Made by a program: the position numbers and the translations under genes. 64,000 nucleotides of DNA from CAIKZY01 sp044374195. Lineage in GTDB: Bacteria > Actinomycetota > Actinomycetes > S36-B12. The stretch covers positions 1 to 64,000 of the forward strand of contig JBILOY010000003.1 of NCBI GenBank assembly GCA_044374195.1, written 5' to 3'. Of the stretch, positions 35,625-44,103 are shown one piece after another (position 1 is the stretch's first letter; each line of letters opens with the position of its first letter). The notes under the pieces were generated by a model. It did no database searches. It was not told the DNA's origin and was given only the letters and a program-made list of their open reading frames with translations.

Positions 35625-36269
35625 ATGCCGCACAAGCCCGCCCGACAGCGCCTCAATCGCGAGGTGATCTGTGCTGCCGCCCTTGAGCTCGCAGCGGAGT
35701 CGGGCAGCCCTGATGTGAGCATGCGGGCCCTGGGCGAGCGCCTCGGTGTCGATGCCACGGCCGTGTATCGGCACTTCTCCGACAAGGACGACCTGATGCG
35801 TGCCGTCGGTGACCGGGCACTCGCCCCGGCGACCAGGGGATTCGCCACCACTGATGATCCCGCTGACGACGTGCGTCGCATGTGCACCGGCATTCGCAAG
35901 GCCCTGCTCAAGAATCAGGTCGCGCTGATCATTACGTCGGCCGGACCGACCCGAAACGCGAATGAGCTGCGCATCACTGAGGTCATGCTCGATGCCTTCC
36001 TGCGTGCGGGCATGGATCCTGACTCAGCGGCTCGGGCGTATCACGTGCTCATTGAGTACACCGTAGGATCCGCATCCCTCGATGCACCGCTCTCGCGTAA
36101 TGCGAAGGAGCGCAAGGCCACGTATGACACTTGGCGACGCGATTACCGAGCACTACCTGCGGATGAGTACCCGGCCATTCATGAACTCGTCGGTCATCTG
36201 TACCCGAGCAGTGACGACGTATTCACCACGGGGCTCAGTGCGCTCATCGCGCAACTCATGCCCGCCTAA
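35625..36269 (+). CDS. TetR family transcriptional regulator
   Basis: This 214-residue repressor-type protein has an N-terminal helix-turn-helix near residues 27-58 (SMRALGERLGVDATAVYRHF), followed by a helical ligand-binding domain. It stands between the decarboxylase/LLM operon (divergent) and the GS-like/NicX-like operon (convergent). Candidate targets are the palindromes at 39432 and 40772, but this is only a guess from distance. Confidence 0.87.
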   Translation: MPHKPARQRLNREVICAAALELAAESGSPDVSMRALGERLGVDATAVYRHFSDKDDLMRAVGDRALAPATRGFATTDDPADDVRRMCTGIRKALLKNQVALIITSAGPTRNANELRITEVMLDAFLRAGMDPDSAARAYHVLIEYTVGSASLDAPLSRNAKERKATYDTWRRDYRALPADEYPAIHELVGHLYPSSDDVFTTGLSALIAQLMPA

Positions 36270-36275
36270 CGCGAC

Positions 36276-37547
36276 TCAGTACACGCGGGCGTACTCGCCC
36301 TGTTCCCAATCGGTGACCGCAGACTCCCAGCGCTTCCATTCATTGCGCTTCAGCCCGACGTAGACCTCGACGAGATCCTTCTCGAGGTACGACTGCAGCT
36401 TGGTGTCAGCTTCAAGGGCATCAAGGGATTCGGCAAGTGAATGCGGAGTGTGGCGATCAGTGTTGGGCGCTTCATCGGCATCGCCGAGCTGCGGCTCAGG
36501 TAGCGCGAGCTTCTCGTCGACACCATGCATACCGGCGGCAAAGAGCGCTGCGCTCAGCAGATGCGGTGTTGCACTGCCATCAGCCATGCGGTGCTCGACT
36601 CGGGTGGTGGCACCACGCTGACCGGGTACGCGCACGGTCGCGATTCGATTATCGAGACCCCAGTTTGCCCAGTAGCCACTGAGCATGCCAGGCGTTAGAC
36701 GCTTGTAGGAGTTCACGGTCGGTGCCGCAAAAGCAGCGAGCGCCTCGTGATGCGCGAGCAGGCCGGCGATGAAGTGACGTGCGAGGTCGGTAATGCCCAG
36801 CGGGTCGTCAACGCTTGCGAACATGTTCTCGCCTGCTGAATTCGCGAGGCTCATGTTCACGTGCATGCCATTGCCGACTGCGTCGGCGAACGGGCGGGCC
36901 ATGAAAGTCGCGTCGACGCCGCGCTCGCGTGCTGTCAGGCGAACGAGCTCGCGAAAAAGCAGCGCGCAGTCAGCCGACTCGAGGGCTGACTGGTAGTGCA
37001 GGGCTGCTTCGACCTGACTCGGCGTGAACTCGGCATTGACACCTTCAACTTGCAGGCGGGACATCTCGGCGAGCTCAACAACAGCCTCGAGAGTGCCGCT
37101 GGGATCAGCGCCGGCGCCGATGCCGTAGACACGGTGATCGGGAACAGGAAGCTTCACCAGTGGCTTCACGCTCTCAAGCAGGAAGAACTCCATCTCGAAG
37201 CCGGTCATCGGCGTGTAGCCGCGCTGGCCCCACTGATCGCAGATCATGCGCAGCTGACGGCGTCCGTCGAGCGGAAGTTCATCTCCATTGGTGCGGTAGA
37301 GATTCGACAGCGCGATCTGACGACCACCGATCCACGGGCGCAGAGTCGCGGAGTCGATGCGCGCTTCCATGTCGGGAAAGCCTGCGCTGGCGGAGTAAGT
37401 AGGAGTATCGAGGAACTCGAGATCGAGTCCTTGCACCATCACGGTGATGGCGTAGTGAGTCGGATGATCGACACGATGTGTCGGGACTGTCTTTCCGTGG
37501 GTGAGCCCGAGCAGATCGGGAAAGATCACATCGATCTGGTCAGCCAC
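36276..37547 (-). CDS. Glutamine synthetase-like ligase (second of three)
   Basis: This GS-like protein has about 423 residues from the GTG at 37547, which directly follows the stop of the NicX-like gene; a TTG at 37571 would lengthen it by 8. The metal motif is GFEMEFFL near 122. The second metal motif reads GNGMHVNMS, so the usual second His (HxH) is Asn, a change seen in neither paralogue. NRIATVRVPGQRG near 305 and RVEHRMADGSATPH near 325 follow. It shares an operon with a NicX-like dioxygenase and an alpha/beta hydrolase and has no adjacent GATase. It probably ligates glutamate to an amine or pathway intermediate. Confidence 0.8.
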   Translation of the reverse strand: MADQIDVIFPDLLGLTHGKTVPTHRVDHPTHYAITVMVQGLDLEFLDTPTYSASAGFPDMEARIDSATLRPWIGGRQIALSNLYRTNGDELPLDGRRQLRMICDQWGQRGYTPMTGFEMEFFLLESVKPLVKLPVPDHRVYGIGAGADPSGTLEAVVELAEMSRLQVEGVNAEFTPSQVEAALHYQSALESADCALLFRELVRLTARERGVDATFMARPFADAVGNGMHVNMSLANSAGENMFASVDDPLGITDLARHFIAGLLAHHEALAAFAAPTVNSYKRLTPGMLSGYWANWGLDNRIATVRVPGQRGATTRVEHRMADGSATPHLLSAALFAAGMHGVDEKLALPEPQLGDADEAPNTDRHTPHSLAESLDALEADTKLQSYLEKDLVEVYVGLKRNEWKRWESAVTDWEQGEYARVY

Positions 37548-37548
37548 G

Positions 37549-38610
37549 TCAGTTCGCCTCTCCGGCAGCAACGCCGACCAGTGTTCCCTTGTCGACTACC
37601 TGATGATCATCGAGCCACACGCTGTGACCCCGCATGGGCAGATCAAAGTGGCCCGCCGTGAAGCGCTTTGCGTTCTCGTTCGCTCCAGTGCTGAACAAGA
37701 AATTGCCGGCGAACGCTCGTGCCTCGGTGCCATTGATATCGGAGCGGTCGTAGAGCTCGAGGAAATCCCAGCGAGCGCCGGTGTTCATGCCGAATCCGAC
37801 ATGGCTGACGGCGTAGGCGTCTTCGTCGAAGGCCTCGAGGTACGAACGCATGAGTTCAGCCTGATAGCCACTGCCCTTGATCTCGACGACGTAGTCGTTC
37901 TCGATGCGCATCGTGATGGGATCGGTGATGTAGTGCTTGAAGGTCAGGTTGATGTCACCAGGTGCGAGAACGACAGTGCCATTGACCGTGCCCTTCGCTG
38001 GGAAGGCGAGTACGAGACCACCGGGCCAGTGCGCGATCGAACCCGGCCCGGAGATAACACCCGTAGAACCTGCGGTGAATGCGCCAGCAAGTTCAACAGT
38101 GAGATCGGTGCCGAACTCACTCGTGGCGCGCATCGTTTTCGACCGCTTCATGAGCTCATGTGCTGCACTCACGCGCTCCGCCATCACCGGATCGTGACGC
38201 ATGCGCTCGTAGACCTCGGGGTGCTCAAGGCTGACCATCAAGATGCTGGTGCCCGAGGAGAGAATCGCGCCGAGCTCCTTCGCATGCAGCATTCCCTCGA
38301 CCGTGCAGTCGACGACGAACGGCACGGAGGACAGCGAACTGATTGCGCCGGCGAGACCATTGAGGGCGACTGATGCTCCGGTCGAGCGGATCGCGACCGG
38401 GCCGGGGTTCGCCGGAGTGCGCATCACAACCTCGAACGGCTTAGCGCCGAGTGACTCGAGGGCGAGTATCGAGGTCTCGACGAGATCGGCGCGACTGGCT
38501 GATTCGGAGAGCACGATGCATTCCATGCCGGGGGTAACCCCATTCACTCGAAAGTGCGCGGCGAAGGACTCGATCCAGCGCCATTCGGCGACGGGCGGAC
38601 GGACTGTCAT
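37549..38610 (-). CDS. NicX-like ring-cleavage dioxygenase (M29 aminopeptidase-like fold)
   Basis: This 353-residue protein resembles 2,5-dihydroxypyridine 5,6-dioxygenase (NicX). Conserved blocks are ILMVSLEHPEVYERM near 130, HWPGGLVLAFPAKGTVNGT near 200, GDINLTFKHY near 225, SHVGFG near 269 and GNFLFSTGAN near 303. The Fe ligands of NicX (two His and the His-x-Asp) match His270, His321 and Asp323 (GHFDLP). NicX opens a dihydroxypyridine to N-formylmaleamate. Which ring this one opens is not known. M29 aminopeptidases share the fold and are the main alternative, but the His-x-Asp pattern favours NicX. Confidence 0.72.
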   Translation of the reverse strand: MTVRPPVAEWRWIESFAAHFRVNGVTPGMECIVLSESASRADLVETSILALESLGAKPFEVVMRTPANPGPVAIRSTGASVALNGLAGAISSLSSVPFVVDCTVEGMLHAKELGAILSSGTSILMVSLEHPEVYERMRHDPVMAERVSAAHELMKRSKTMRATSEFGTDLTVELAGAFTAGSTGVISGPGSIAHWPGGLVLAFPAKGTVNGTVVLAPGDINLTFKHYITDPITMRIENDYVVEIKGSGYQAELMRSYLEAFDEDAYAVSHVGFGMNTGARWDFLELYDRSDINGTEARAFAGNFLFSTGANENAKRFTAGHFDLPMRGHSVWLDDHQVVDKGTLVGVAAGEAN

Positions 38611-39401
38611 GTGGTCTCCCAGTGCTGAAGGATTGCGCGGTTCACGGCGTCAGGTGCCTCGAGGTTGAGCAGGTGCCCGGCGCCGGGAATCGTGACAAGT
38701 GTGGCATTGGGCATCAGGTCGACGATGGCCTTCGAGTAGGAAGGCGGGGTTTCGTCGTCATCCTCGCCGATGAGCACGAGGGTGGGCACGGTGATTTCAG
38801 GCAGGATCGCCCGCGAATCGTGCGAGGGCAGGATCGAGAGGCTGGTGAGCATGCCCGCCATCGGGATGCGAGCCATGGCCTCACAAGCCTCCGGCACCAC
38901 GTGCTGCGCATTGGGCCCGGCGAGCGAGGTCAAGATCACGGGCGCCGCCGCGGCCACGGTGCCGAAGGTCTCCAGGCCCTTCAAGCGGTTATTGCGCCAT
39001 TCGTCGGGGTCGGTGCCGTCGAGCCCGAAGGCCGGGCTGGTGCAGATCAGGGTGAGTGAGCGCACGAGTTCAGGGTGCGCATGGGTCATGTATTGGGCGA
39101 TCATGCCGCCGAATGACGTGCCGACGAGGTCGACGGGCGCATCGGGAGACACCCGACGAATCAGTGCGGCGGCTCGATCCGCGTATCCCGCGAAGCTCTG
39201 CACCTCGACCGGCGCCGACTCGCCATAGCCCGGCGCATCCCAGGCCACGACCCGCTCTGCCTCGGCAAGCACGGGCAGGTTCGGGCCCCAGGCGATGCGT
39301 GAGCCGCCGAGCCCATGAAGAAGGACGGCCACGCGGGGCCCGTCGCCTGCCTCACGCCAGGCATTCGGGCTCTCGTCGACATCGGTGATCGTGATCGGCA
39401 T
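38607..39401 (-). CDS. Alpha/beta hydrolase following the NicX-like gene (NicD-like or enol-lactonase-like)
   Basis: This 264-residue serine hydrolase has the oxyanion HGLGG near 29, nucleophile elbow GTSFGGM with Ser96, an acid in EDDDETPP near 211 and catalytic His243 in GAGHLLNLE. It overlaps the NicX-like gene by 4 bases and is first in the operon. In nicotinate catabolism NicD, an alpha/beta hydrolase, removes formate from the NicX product, so a deformylase role is attractive. PcaD-type lactonases look the same at this level. The upstream region is shared with the acyl-CoA dehydrogenase and carries a palindrome. Confidence 0.78.
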   Translation of the reverse strand: MPITITDVDESPNAWREAGDGPRVAVLLHGLGGSRIAWGPNLPVLAEAERVVAWDAPGYGESAPVEVQSFAGYADRAAALIRRVSPDAPVDLVGTSFGGMIAQYMTHAHPELVRSLTLICTSPAFGLDGTDPDEWRNNRLKGLETFGTVAAAAPVILTSLAGPNAQHVVPEACEAMARIPMAGMLTSLSILPSHDSRAILPEITVPTLVLIGEDDDETPPSYSKAIVDLMPNATLVTIPGAGHLLNLEAPDAVNRAILQHWETT

Positions 39402-39431
39402 GTTCGAAAACTAGGGCCGCATATCAATTTA

Positions 39432-39446
39432 GTCAACAGTGTTGAC
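39432..39446. promoter_or_regulatory. Palindromic operator overlapping the -35 of the acyl-CoA dehydrogenase promoter
   Basis: GTCAACA and TGTTGAC form a perfect 7-1-7 inverted repeat. The right arm contains most of the TTGACA -35 box at 39442-39447. It is 30 bases upstream of the divergent alpha/beta hydrolase start, so one repressor could control both operons. It differs from the MarR-site family, so another regulator (TetR or GntR type) is likely. Confidence 0.65.
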
Positions 39447-39469
39447 ATTTCATTTTCGTTCCCTATTCT
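39442..39469 (+). promoter_or_regulatory. Near-consensus promoter giving leaderless mRNA
   Basis: TTGACA (39442-39447) and TATTCT (39464-39469) are separated by 16 bases. The ATG at 39477 is 7 bases beyond, about where transcription should begin, and there is no Shine-Dalgarno sequence. This supports a leaderless transcript. Confidence 0.65.
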
Positions 39470-39476
39470 CAAGCAC

Positions 39477-40739
39477 ATGACTCCTCCGAATGCCGTTGCC
39501 GCACATGAAGGTTCCTCCGTTGCCACGGGCTCGACCGGCGGCAAGACCGGCCCGATCGGTACCCCTGACTCCACGATGACCCGCGACGAGATGGTTGCTG
39601 TTATTCGCGAGCTAGGCCCGACCTTCGACGCGCGAGCTGTCGATACCGATCTGAACGCCGAGTTCCCCTGGGGCAACTTCAATGACCTTCGTGAGCGTGG
39701 CTTCTTGGCCCTATGCGTGCCGAAGGAGTACGGCGGCATGGGTGCGAGCTACGCCGACTACATCCGCGTCTCCGAGGAAATCGGTCGTCACTGCGGCTCG
39801 ACCGGCCTCACGTTCAATATGCACAATGCCACGATGCTGTGGGCTGGCCAGGTGGCTGACTTGCTCGACATGAGCCCGGAGGAGCGCGAGACCCACGAGC
39901 GTCGGCGCGCCGAAATGTTCCGCGGGGTGGTCGAGAACGGTGAGATTCATTCGCAGCCGTTTAGCGAGGGCCTGAACCCCGGTGCACTCGCGGGCATCAT
40001 GACCCGAGCGACCCCGGTCGAGGGCGGCTACCTCGTCACCGGTCGAAAGATCTTCGCCTCGCTATCCGGCGCAGCCGATCGGTACAACGTCACCTGCCAG
40101 GTCGAGGGCGAGGAATTCTTGCGCCTGCTCTCGGTTCGCTCGAAGAGCGAAGGCGTGGAGATCGTGGACGACTGGGATCCCCTGGGCATGCGCGGCACCG
40201 TCTCGCGCACTCTGCTGCTCAAGGACGTCTTCGTCCCGGCCGATGACGAGATCATGCCCGGCGGCATGTACGACCAGGCCGCCAAGCGCTTCCCGTATCT
40301 ATTCATGTCGCTGGCGCCCTCATACCTCGGCCTGACCAAGGGAATCCTCGACTTCACCCGCAGCTACTTGCGCGGCGAGGTTGCCGGAGCAGCCAAGGGC
40401 ACCGGCCGTCGCGATAACCCAATTAAGCAGTACGGGTGGGCAGAAATGAACATTAAGTATGAGCAGTCGCGCGCGATGCTTTTCAGCGTGGTCGACTCGG
40501 CCAGCCTCGACCCCGTTGAGGAGCAGATGGTGACCGCCTGGGCAGCCGTTTACACGGTCATGGAGCACGCGAACGCCGTCGCCGCCCTTGCTGTTCGGGT
40601 GTGCGGTGGCCAGGCAATGCTCAAGCATCTGCCGCTTGAGCGGATGTACCGAGACTCCCGCCTGGGATCCACGATGTTGCCCTGGAGCGCCGAGGTCGCC
40701 CTGGAGCGCATCGGGAAATCAGGCCTCTACGACGCATAA
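39477..40739 (+). CDS. Acyl-CoA dehydrogenase (first of two)
   Basis: This FAD-dependent dehydrogenase is predicted to desaturate an acyl-CoA. It has 420 residues from the ATG at 39477. LCVPKEYGGMGASYADY near 80 and GSTGLTFNMHNATML near 107 are in the N-terminal domain. GRKIFAS near 187, WDPLGMRGTVS near 235 and the C-terminal GGQAMLKHLPLERMYRDSR near 380-400 are typical. The catalytic glutamate could not be assigned by eye. The family also includes nitroalkane- and hydroxylase-type (HpaH-like) flavoproteins. It starts the plus-strand set leading to an APC permease. Confidence 0.78.
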   Translation: MTPPNAVAAHEGSSVATGSTGGKTGPIGTPDSTMTRDEMVAVIRELGPTFDARAVDTDLNAEFPWGNFNDLRERGFLALCVPKEYGGMGASYADYIRVSEEIGRHCGSTGLTFNMHNATMLWAGQVADLLDMSPEERETHERRRAEMFRGVVENGEIHSQPFSEGLNPGALAGIMTRATPVEGGYLVTGRKIFASLSGAADRYNVTCQVEGEEFLRLLSVRSKSEGVEIVDDWDPLGMRGTVSRTLLLKDVFVPADDEIMPGGMYDQAAKRFPYLFMSLAPSYLGLTKGILDFTRSYLRGEVAGAAKGTGRRDNPIKQYGWAEMNIKYEQSRAMLFSVVDSASLDPVEEQMVTAWAAVYTVMEHANAVAALAVRVCGGQAMLKHLPLERMYRDSRLGSTMLPWSAEVALERIGKSGLYDA

Positions 40740-40771
40740 ACCTGAAGGAAGACGCGGAATCGTTACCGCGC

Positions 40772-40786
40772 CACTTTCCGAAAGTG
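40772..40786. promoter_or_regulatory. Palindrome upstream of the APC permease
   Basis: CACTTTC and GAAAGTG form a perfect 7-1-7 inverted repeat. It lies 33 bases after the dehydrogenase stop and 82 before the permease start. It may be an operator or a weak attenuating hairpin. Confidence 0.4.
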
Positions 40787-40821
40787 CTTGCGCAGCGCCC
40801 CTGTTTAATCAAGTATTCGTA

Positions 40822-40843
40822 AGTCGTTCGGTTCCGTACAAGC
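40822..40843. promoter_or_regulatory. Putative MarR operator, site 5 (upstream of APC permease)
   Basis: The arms AGTCGTTCGG and CCGTACAAGC flank TT. Eight and seven of ten bases match the site family. It is the weakest of the five sites. Confidence 0.4.
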
Positions 40844-40868
40844 TCGACCACGTCCCTCTGGAGGAGAC

Positions 40869-42410
40869 ATGTCGCAAAGGGAAAACCTCCCACAGTCAGA
40901 TCAGACGCTTGGAGCCGGTGACCCGGAAACCAAGTCGACCTCGCTGAAGAAGGGCACGCTTGGCCTCCTCGGCGTCATCTTCTTCGTCATTGCTGCGGCC
41001 GCACCCGTCGCCGGCATGACAGGTGCCTTCCCGGTCGCCATTGGCATTGGAGACGGTGCGGGAGCCGCGGGCATGTTCGTCGCGGTGGGCATCGTGCTGC
41101 TGCTGTTCTCAGTCGGCTACGCGACCATGTCGCACTACGTCACCAACACCGGAGCGTTCTTTGCCTATGTCGGTCGTGGCCTGGGCATCGTCCCCGGTGT
41201 CGGCTCAGCCTTCGTATCGACCCTCGCCTACCTCACAGTCCAGTGGGGCGTTCTCGGCTTCCTGGCCGGCCAGCTCGACTTCTACATGCAGGCCAAGTTC
41301 AGCTTTGACATCGACTGGTGGATCTACGCCATCATCTTGATCGTCATCGTCTGGGTTCTCTCGGCCCTGTCGGTCGATATCGGCGCCAAGGTGCTCGGCA
41401 TCTTCCTGATCATCGAGATTATCGCCCTGCTGGTGCTCGCCTTCTCGATCTTGTTCCAGGGTGGCGCTGACGGCATCGACCTGGGTGCCTCCTTCAACCC
41501 GTCGAATATCTTCGCGGGCGGTCTCACCGGTGGTGCGGGTATTGCCTTCGCCTTCGCCTTGGCCTCCTTCATTGGCTTCGAGGCCACGGCGATCTACGGC
41601 GAGGAGTCCAAGGACCCCAAGCGCACCGTTCCTCGCGCCACTTACATCTCGGTCGTGTTCATCACGGTGCTCTTCGGCATCGTGGGCCTGGCCCTGATCA
41701 GCGGCCTCGGCGCCGAGGGTGTCTCCGACAAGGTCTTCGAAGTCACCTCAGTTGACGGTGTGCCTCTGGCTGATCCGTCGGCAGTCCTCTTCAGCCTATC
41801 GACCAGCTTCGTCGGTTCCTGGCTTACCGAGCTGTTCGCCATCATCGTGATGACCTCGCTGTTCGCCGCAATGCTCGCCTTCCAGAACAGCGCCTCGCGC
41901 TACCTGTTCTCGATGGGTCGCGCCGGCGTGCTGTCGAAGAAGCTCGACAAGGTCAACAGCCGCCAGGCGCCGATGGTTGCCACCACCGTGGTGTCGATCC
42001 TCGCGGTGATCCTGGTGATCTTGGCCGTGATCTTCGCCTGGGATCCGATCTACCAGATCTTCTACTGGTTCGGTGCGGTCGCGGTTATCGCGATCGTCCT
42101 GACCGAGATCCTGGTCAGCCTGTCGGTCATCGTGTACTTCCGCCGCACCAAGGAAGACACTCGGGTGTGGAACACGCTGATCGCTCCAATCCTGTCGATC
42201 ATCGGCCTGGTTATCGGCGAGTACATGCTCATGAGCCGCTTCAACCTCTTCTCGGGCACTGCCTCGGGCGAGGGCGGCCCGTGGGAGATGAACACGACCG
42301 GTTGGATTCTGGTTCTCCTACCCTTCGGGATGCTCGTCGTCGGCCTCATCGTCGGCGCTGCGCGCAAGAACAAGGAGAACTACGACGCAGTTCGCAACTT
42401 CGTCAGCTAG
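40869..42410 (+). CDS. APC family amino acid/polyamine permease
   Basis: This 513-residue secondary transporter has about 12 membrane helices. The first helix has the APC pattern GVIFFVIAAAAPVAGMTGA near residues 35-55, and GGLTGGAGIAFAFALASFIGFEA near 217-240 lies in the helix 6 region. The ATG has GGAGGAG upstream. It probably imports the amine or amino-acid-like substrate of the cluster. Hydrophilic residues 1-30 precede the membrane part. A terminator follows. Confidence 0.87.
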   Translation: MSQRENLPQSDQTLGAGDPETKSTSLKKGTLGLLGVIFFVIAAAAPVAGMTGAFPVAIGIGDGAGAAGMFVAVGIVLLLFSVGYATMSHYVTNTGAFFAYVGRGLGIVPGVGSAFVSTLAYLTVQWGVLGFLAGQLDFYMQAKFSFDIDWWIYAIILIVIVWVLSALSVDIGAKVLGIFLIIEIIALLVLAFSILFQGGADGIDLGASFNPSNIFAGGLTGGAGIAFAFALASFIGFEATAIYGEESKDPKRTVPRATYISVVFITVLFGIVGLALISGLGAEGVSDKVFEVTSVDGVPLADPSAVLFSLSTSFVGSWLTELFAIIVMTSLFAAMLAFQNSASRYLFSMGRAGVLSKKLDKVNSRQAPMVATTVVSILAVILVILAVIFAWDPIYQIFYWFGAVAVIAIVLTEILVSLSVIVYFRRTKEDTRVWNTLIAPILSIIGLVIGEYMLMSRFNLFSGTASGEGGPWEMNTTGWILVLLPFGMLVVGLIVGAARKNKENYDAVRNFVS

Positions 42411-42421
42411 TCCTGCGAAGG

Positions 42422-42450
42422 GGGATGGGCCGATTGGTCCATCCCTCTTC
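42422..42450 (+). terminator. Rho-independent terminator after the APC permease
   Basis: Positions 42422-42431 pair with 42436-42445 (ten pairs including one G-T) around GATT, followed by a TC-rich tail. The next gene starts at 42499. Confidence 0.75.
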
Positions 42451-42498
42451 TCATTTCCGAAAACAGAGCGATAGCGCCAGAACAGGGCAGGGGGATGC

Positions 42499-44097
42499 AT
42501 GCGCACCGGTCATGTTGACACCTTCGCTGCCGATAACCTGCCGCCATTTGCCGAGTGGCCCGAACTCATCGGCCTCGACTCCTACGGCTACCCCGAACGA
42601 CTCAATGCCTCGGTGGAATTGCTGGAAGGCACCATCACGCGACATGGTGCAGACCGCCCGGCAATCATCGGTGCGGATTCATCCTGGAGTTACGGCGAGG
42701 TGCACGACCTCGTGTCGCGTGCTGCGAACGTACTTGTCGATGCGGGCGTGCAGCCCGGTAATCGTGTGCTCCTACGCGGCCCCAATAACCCCTGGCTCGT
42801 AATCTCGTGGCTGGCAGTGCTGCGAGTCGGCGGGGTAGTGGTGACCACGATGCCGATGCTGCGCGTCGGTGAGCTCGAGAAGGTCGTGCAGATCGCGCAG
42901 GTGCAGTTCGCGATTGTCGATCATCGCTATCTCGAGGAGTGGGAGGCTGCGGCTGGTTTCGACGGAATCACCATTGCCTACGGTGGAGATTCCGACGCCG
43001 ACCTCACGGCTCGTTGCGCAGCAGCGTCATCGCTTAACGTGCCCTGTGACACGTATGCCGAAGATGTTGCACTGTTGGCCTTTACATCGGGCACGACCGG
43101 TGGCCCGAAGTCGACCATGCACTTCCACCGCGACATATTGCTCATCGCCGATACTTACTCGGCACACGTCATCGCACCCACAACCGACGACGTCTTCGCC
43201 GGGTCTCCGCCGATCGCTTTCACCTTCGGGCTTGGTGGCCTGGTCATCTTCCCGCTACGTGCAGGTGCTTCCACCGTTCTGCTTGAAGCCGCATCACCCC
43301 CGGTACTGCTGGAGGAGATCACCAAGCACGGGATCACCTGTCTGTTCACTGCTCCCACCGCGTATCGCGCGATGCTGGCGAGTCTGCCTGAGGGAGGGCT
43401 GCCCAGCCTTCGACGCTGCATCTCCGCTGGTGAGCACCTGCCGCAGGCCACCTGGCAGGCCTGGCGTGACGCGACGGGTCTCGAACTCATCGATGGCATC
43501 GGCGCTACCGAGATGCTGCACATCTTCATCTCTGCGCGGGTTGACGACATGGTGCCGGGAGCCACAGGCAAGCCCGTGCCCGGCTTCATCGCGCAGGTGG
43601 TCGACGAGAATCTTGAACCGGTGCCTGTCGGAACTCCTGGCCGTCTTGCAGTGAAGGGTCCACTCGGCTGCAGATATCTCGCCGACTCTCGTCAGGGCGT
43701 CTACGTGCAGGGTGGCTGGAACATCACCGGTGACATTTTCGTGATTGACGAGAATGGGCACTTCCACTACGTGTCACGTTCCGACGACATGATCGTGTCG
43801 AGTGGCTACAACATTGCGGCACCCGAGGTCGAAAATGCGCTAATGCTGCACGCGGCCGTAGCCGAGACTGCAGTGATCGGTGCACCCGATGCGGATCGTG
43901 GCCTGATAGTCAAGGCTTTCGTCGTGCCTGCCGCAGGATTCGAGCCCGACGCTGCACTGGTCAAGGAACTCCAGGACCATGTGAAGGCGACCATCGCTCC
44001 GTACAAGTACCCGCGCGCCATCGAGTTCGTGACCGAGCTGCCGCGCACCGCTACCGGAAAGCTGCAGCGCTTTCGGCTAAAGCAGGGCGATAACTGA
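42499..44097 (+). CDS. AMP-dependent acyl-CoA ligase, 2-aminobenzoate/benzoate-CoA ligase-like
   Basis: This 532-residue ligase activates a carboxylic acid with ATP and CoA. The P-loop is FTSGTTGGPKSTMHFHRD near 196-213; the MHFHRD extension is typical of the benzoate and 2-aminobenzoate-CoA ligase branch. GIGATEMLHIF near 335, TGDIF near 413, the hinge region SRSDDMIVSSGYNI near 425 and the acylating lysine in RTATGKLQRF near 522 complete the set. It follows a terminator, so it may have its own promoter. The acid substrate could be an aromatic or heteroaromatic intermediate. Aryl specificity is an inference from motif resemblance. Confidence 0.82.
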   Translation: MRTGHVDTFAADNLPPFAEWPELIGLDSYGYPERLNASVELLEGTITRHGADRPAIIGADSSWSYGEVHDLVSRAANVLVDAGVQPGNRVLLRGPNNPWLVISWLAVLRVGGVVVTTMPMLRVGELEKVVQIAQVQFAIVDHRYLEEWEAAAGFDGITIAYGGDSDADLTARCAAASSLNVPCDTYAEDVALLAFTSGTTGGPKSTMHFHRDILLIADTYSAHVIAPTTDDVFAGSPPIAFTFGLGGLVIFPLRAGASTVLLEAASPPVLLEEITKHGITCLFTAPTAYRAMLASLPEGGLPSLRRCISAGEHLPQATWQAWRDATGLELIDGIGATEMLHIFISARVDDMVPGATGKPVPGFIAQVVDENLEPVPVGTPGRLAVKGPLGCRYLADSRQGVYVQGGWNITGDIFVIDENGHFHYVSRSDDMIVSSGYNIAAPEVENALMLHAAVAETAVIGAPDADRGLIVKAFVVPAAGFEPDAALVKELQDHVKATIAPYKYPRAIEFVTELPRTATGKLQRFRLKQGDN

Positions 44098-44103
44098 TTC
44101 GGC

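Noticed and set aside
37549..38610. Leucyl aminopeptidase (M29) function
   Set aside because: The fold is shared, but the ligand pattern SHVGFG plus GHFDLP matches NicX and the operon is catabolic; kept only as an alternative.
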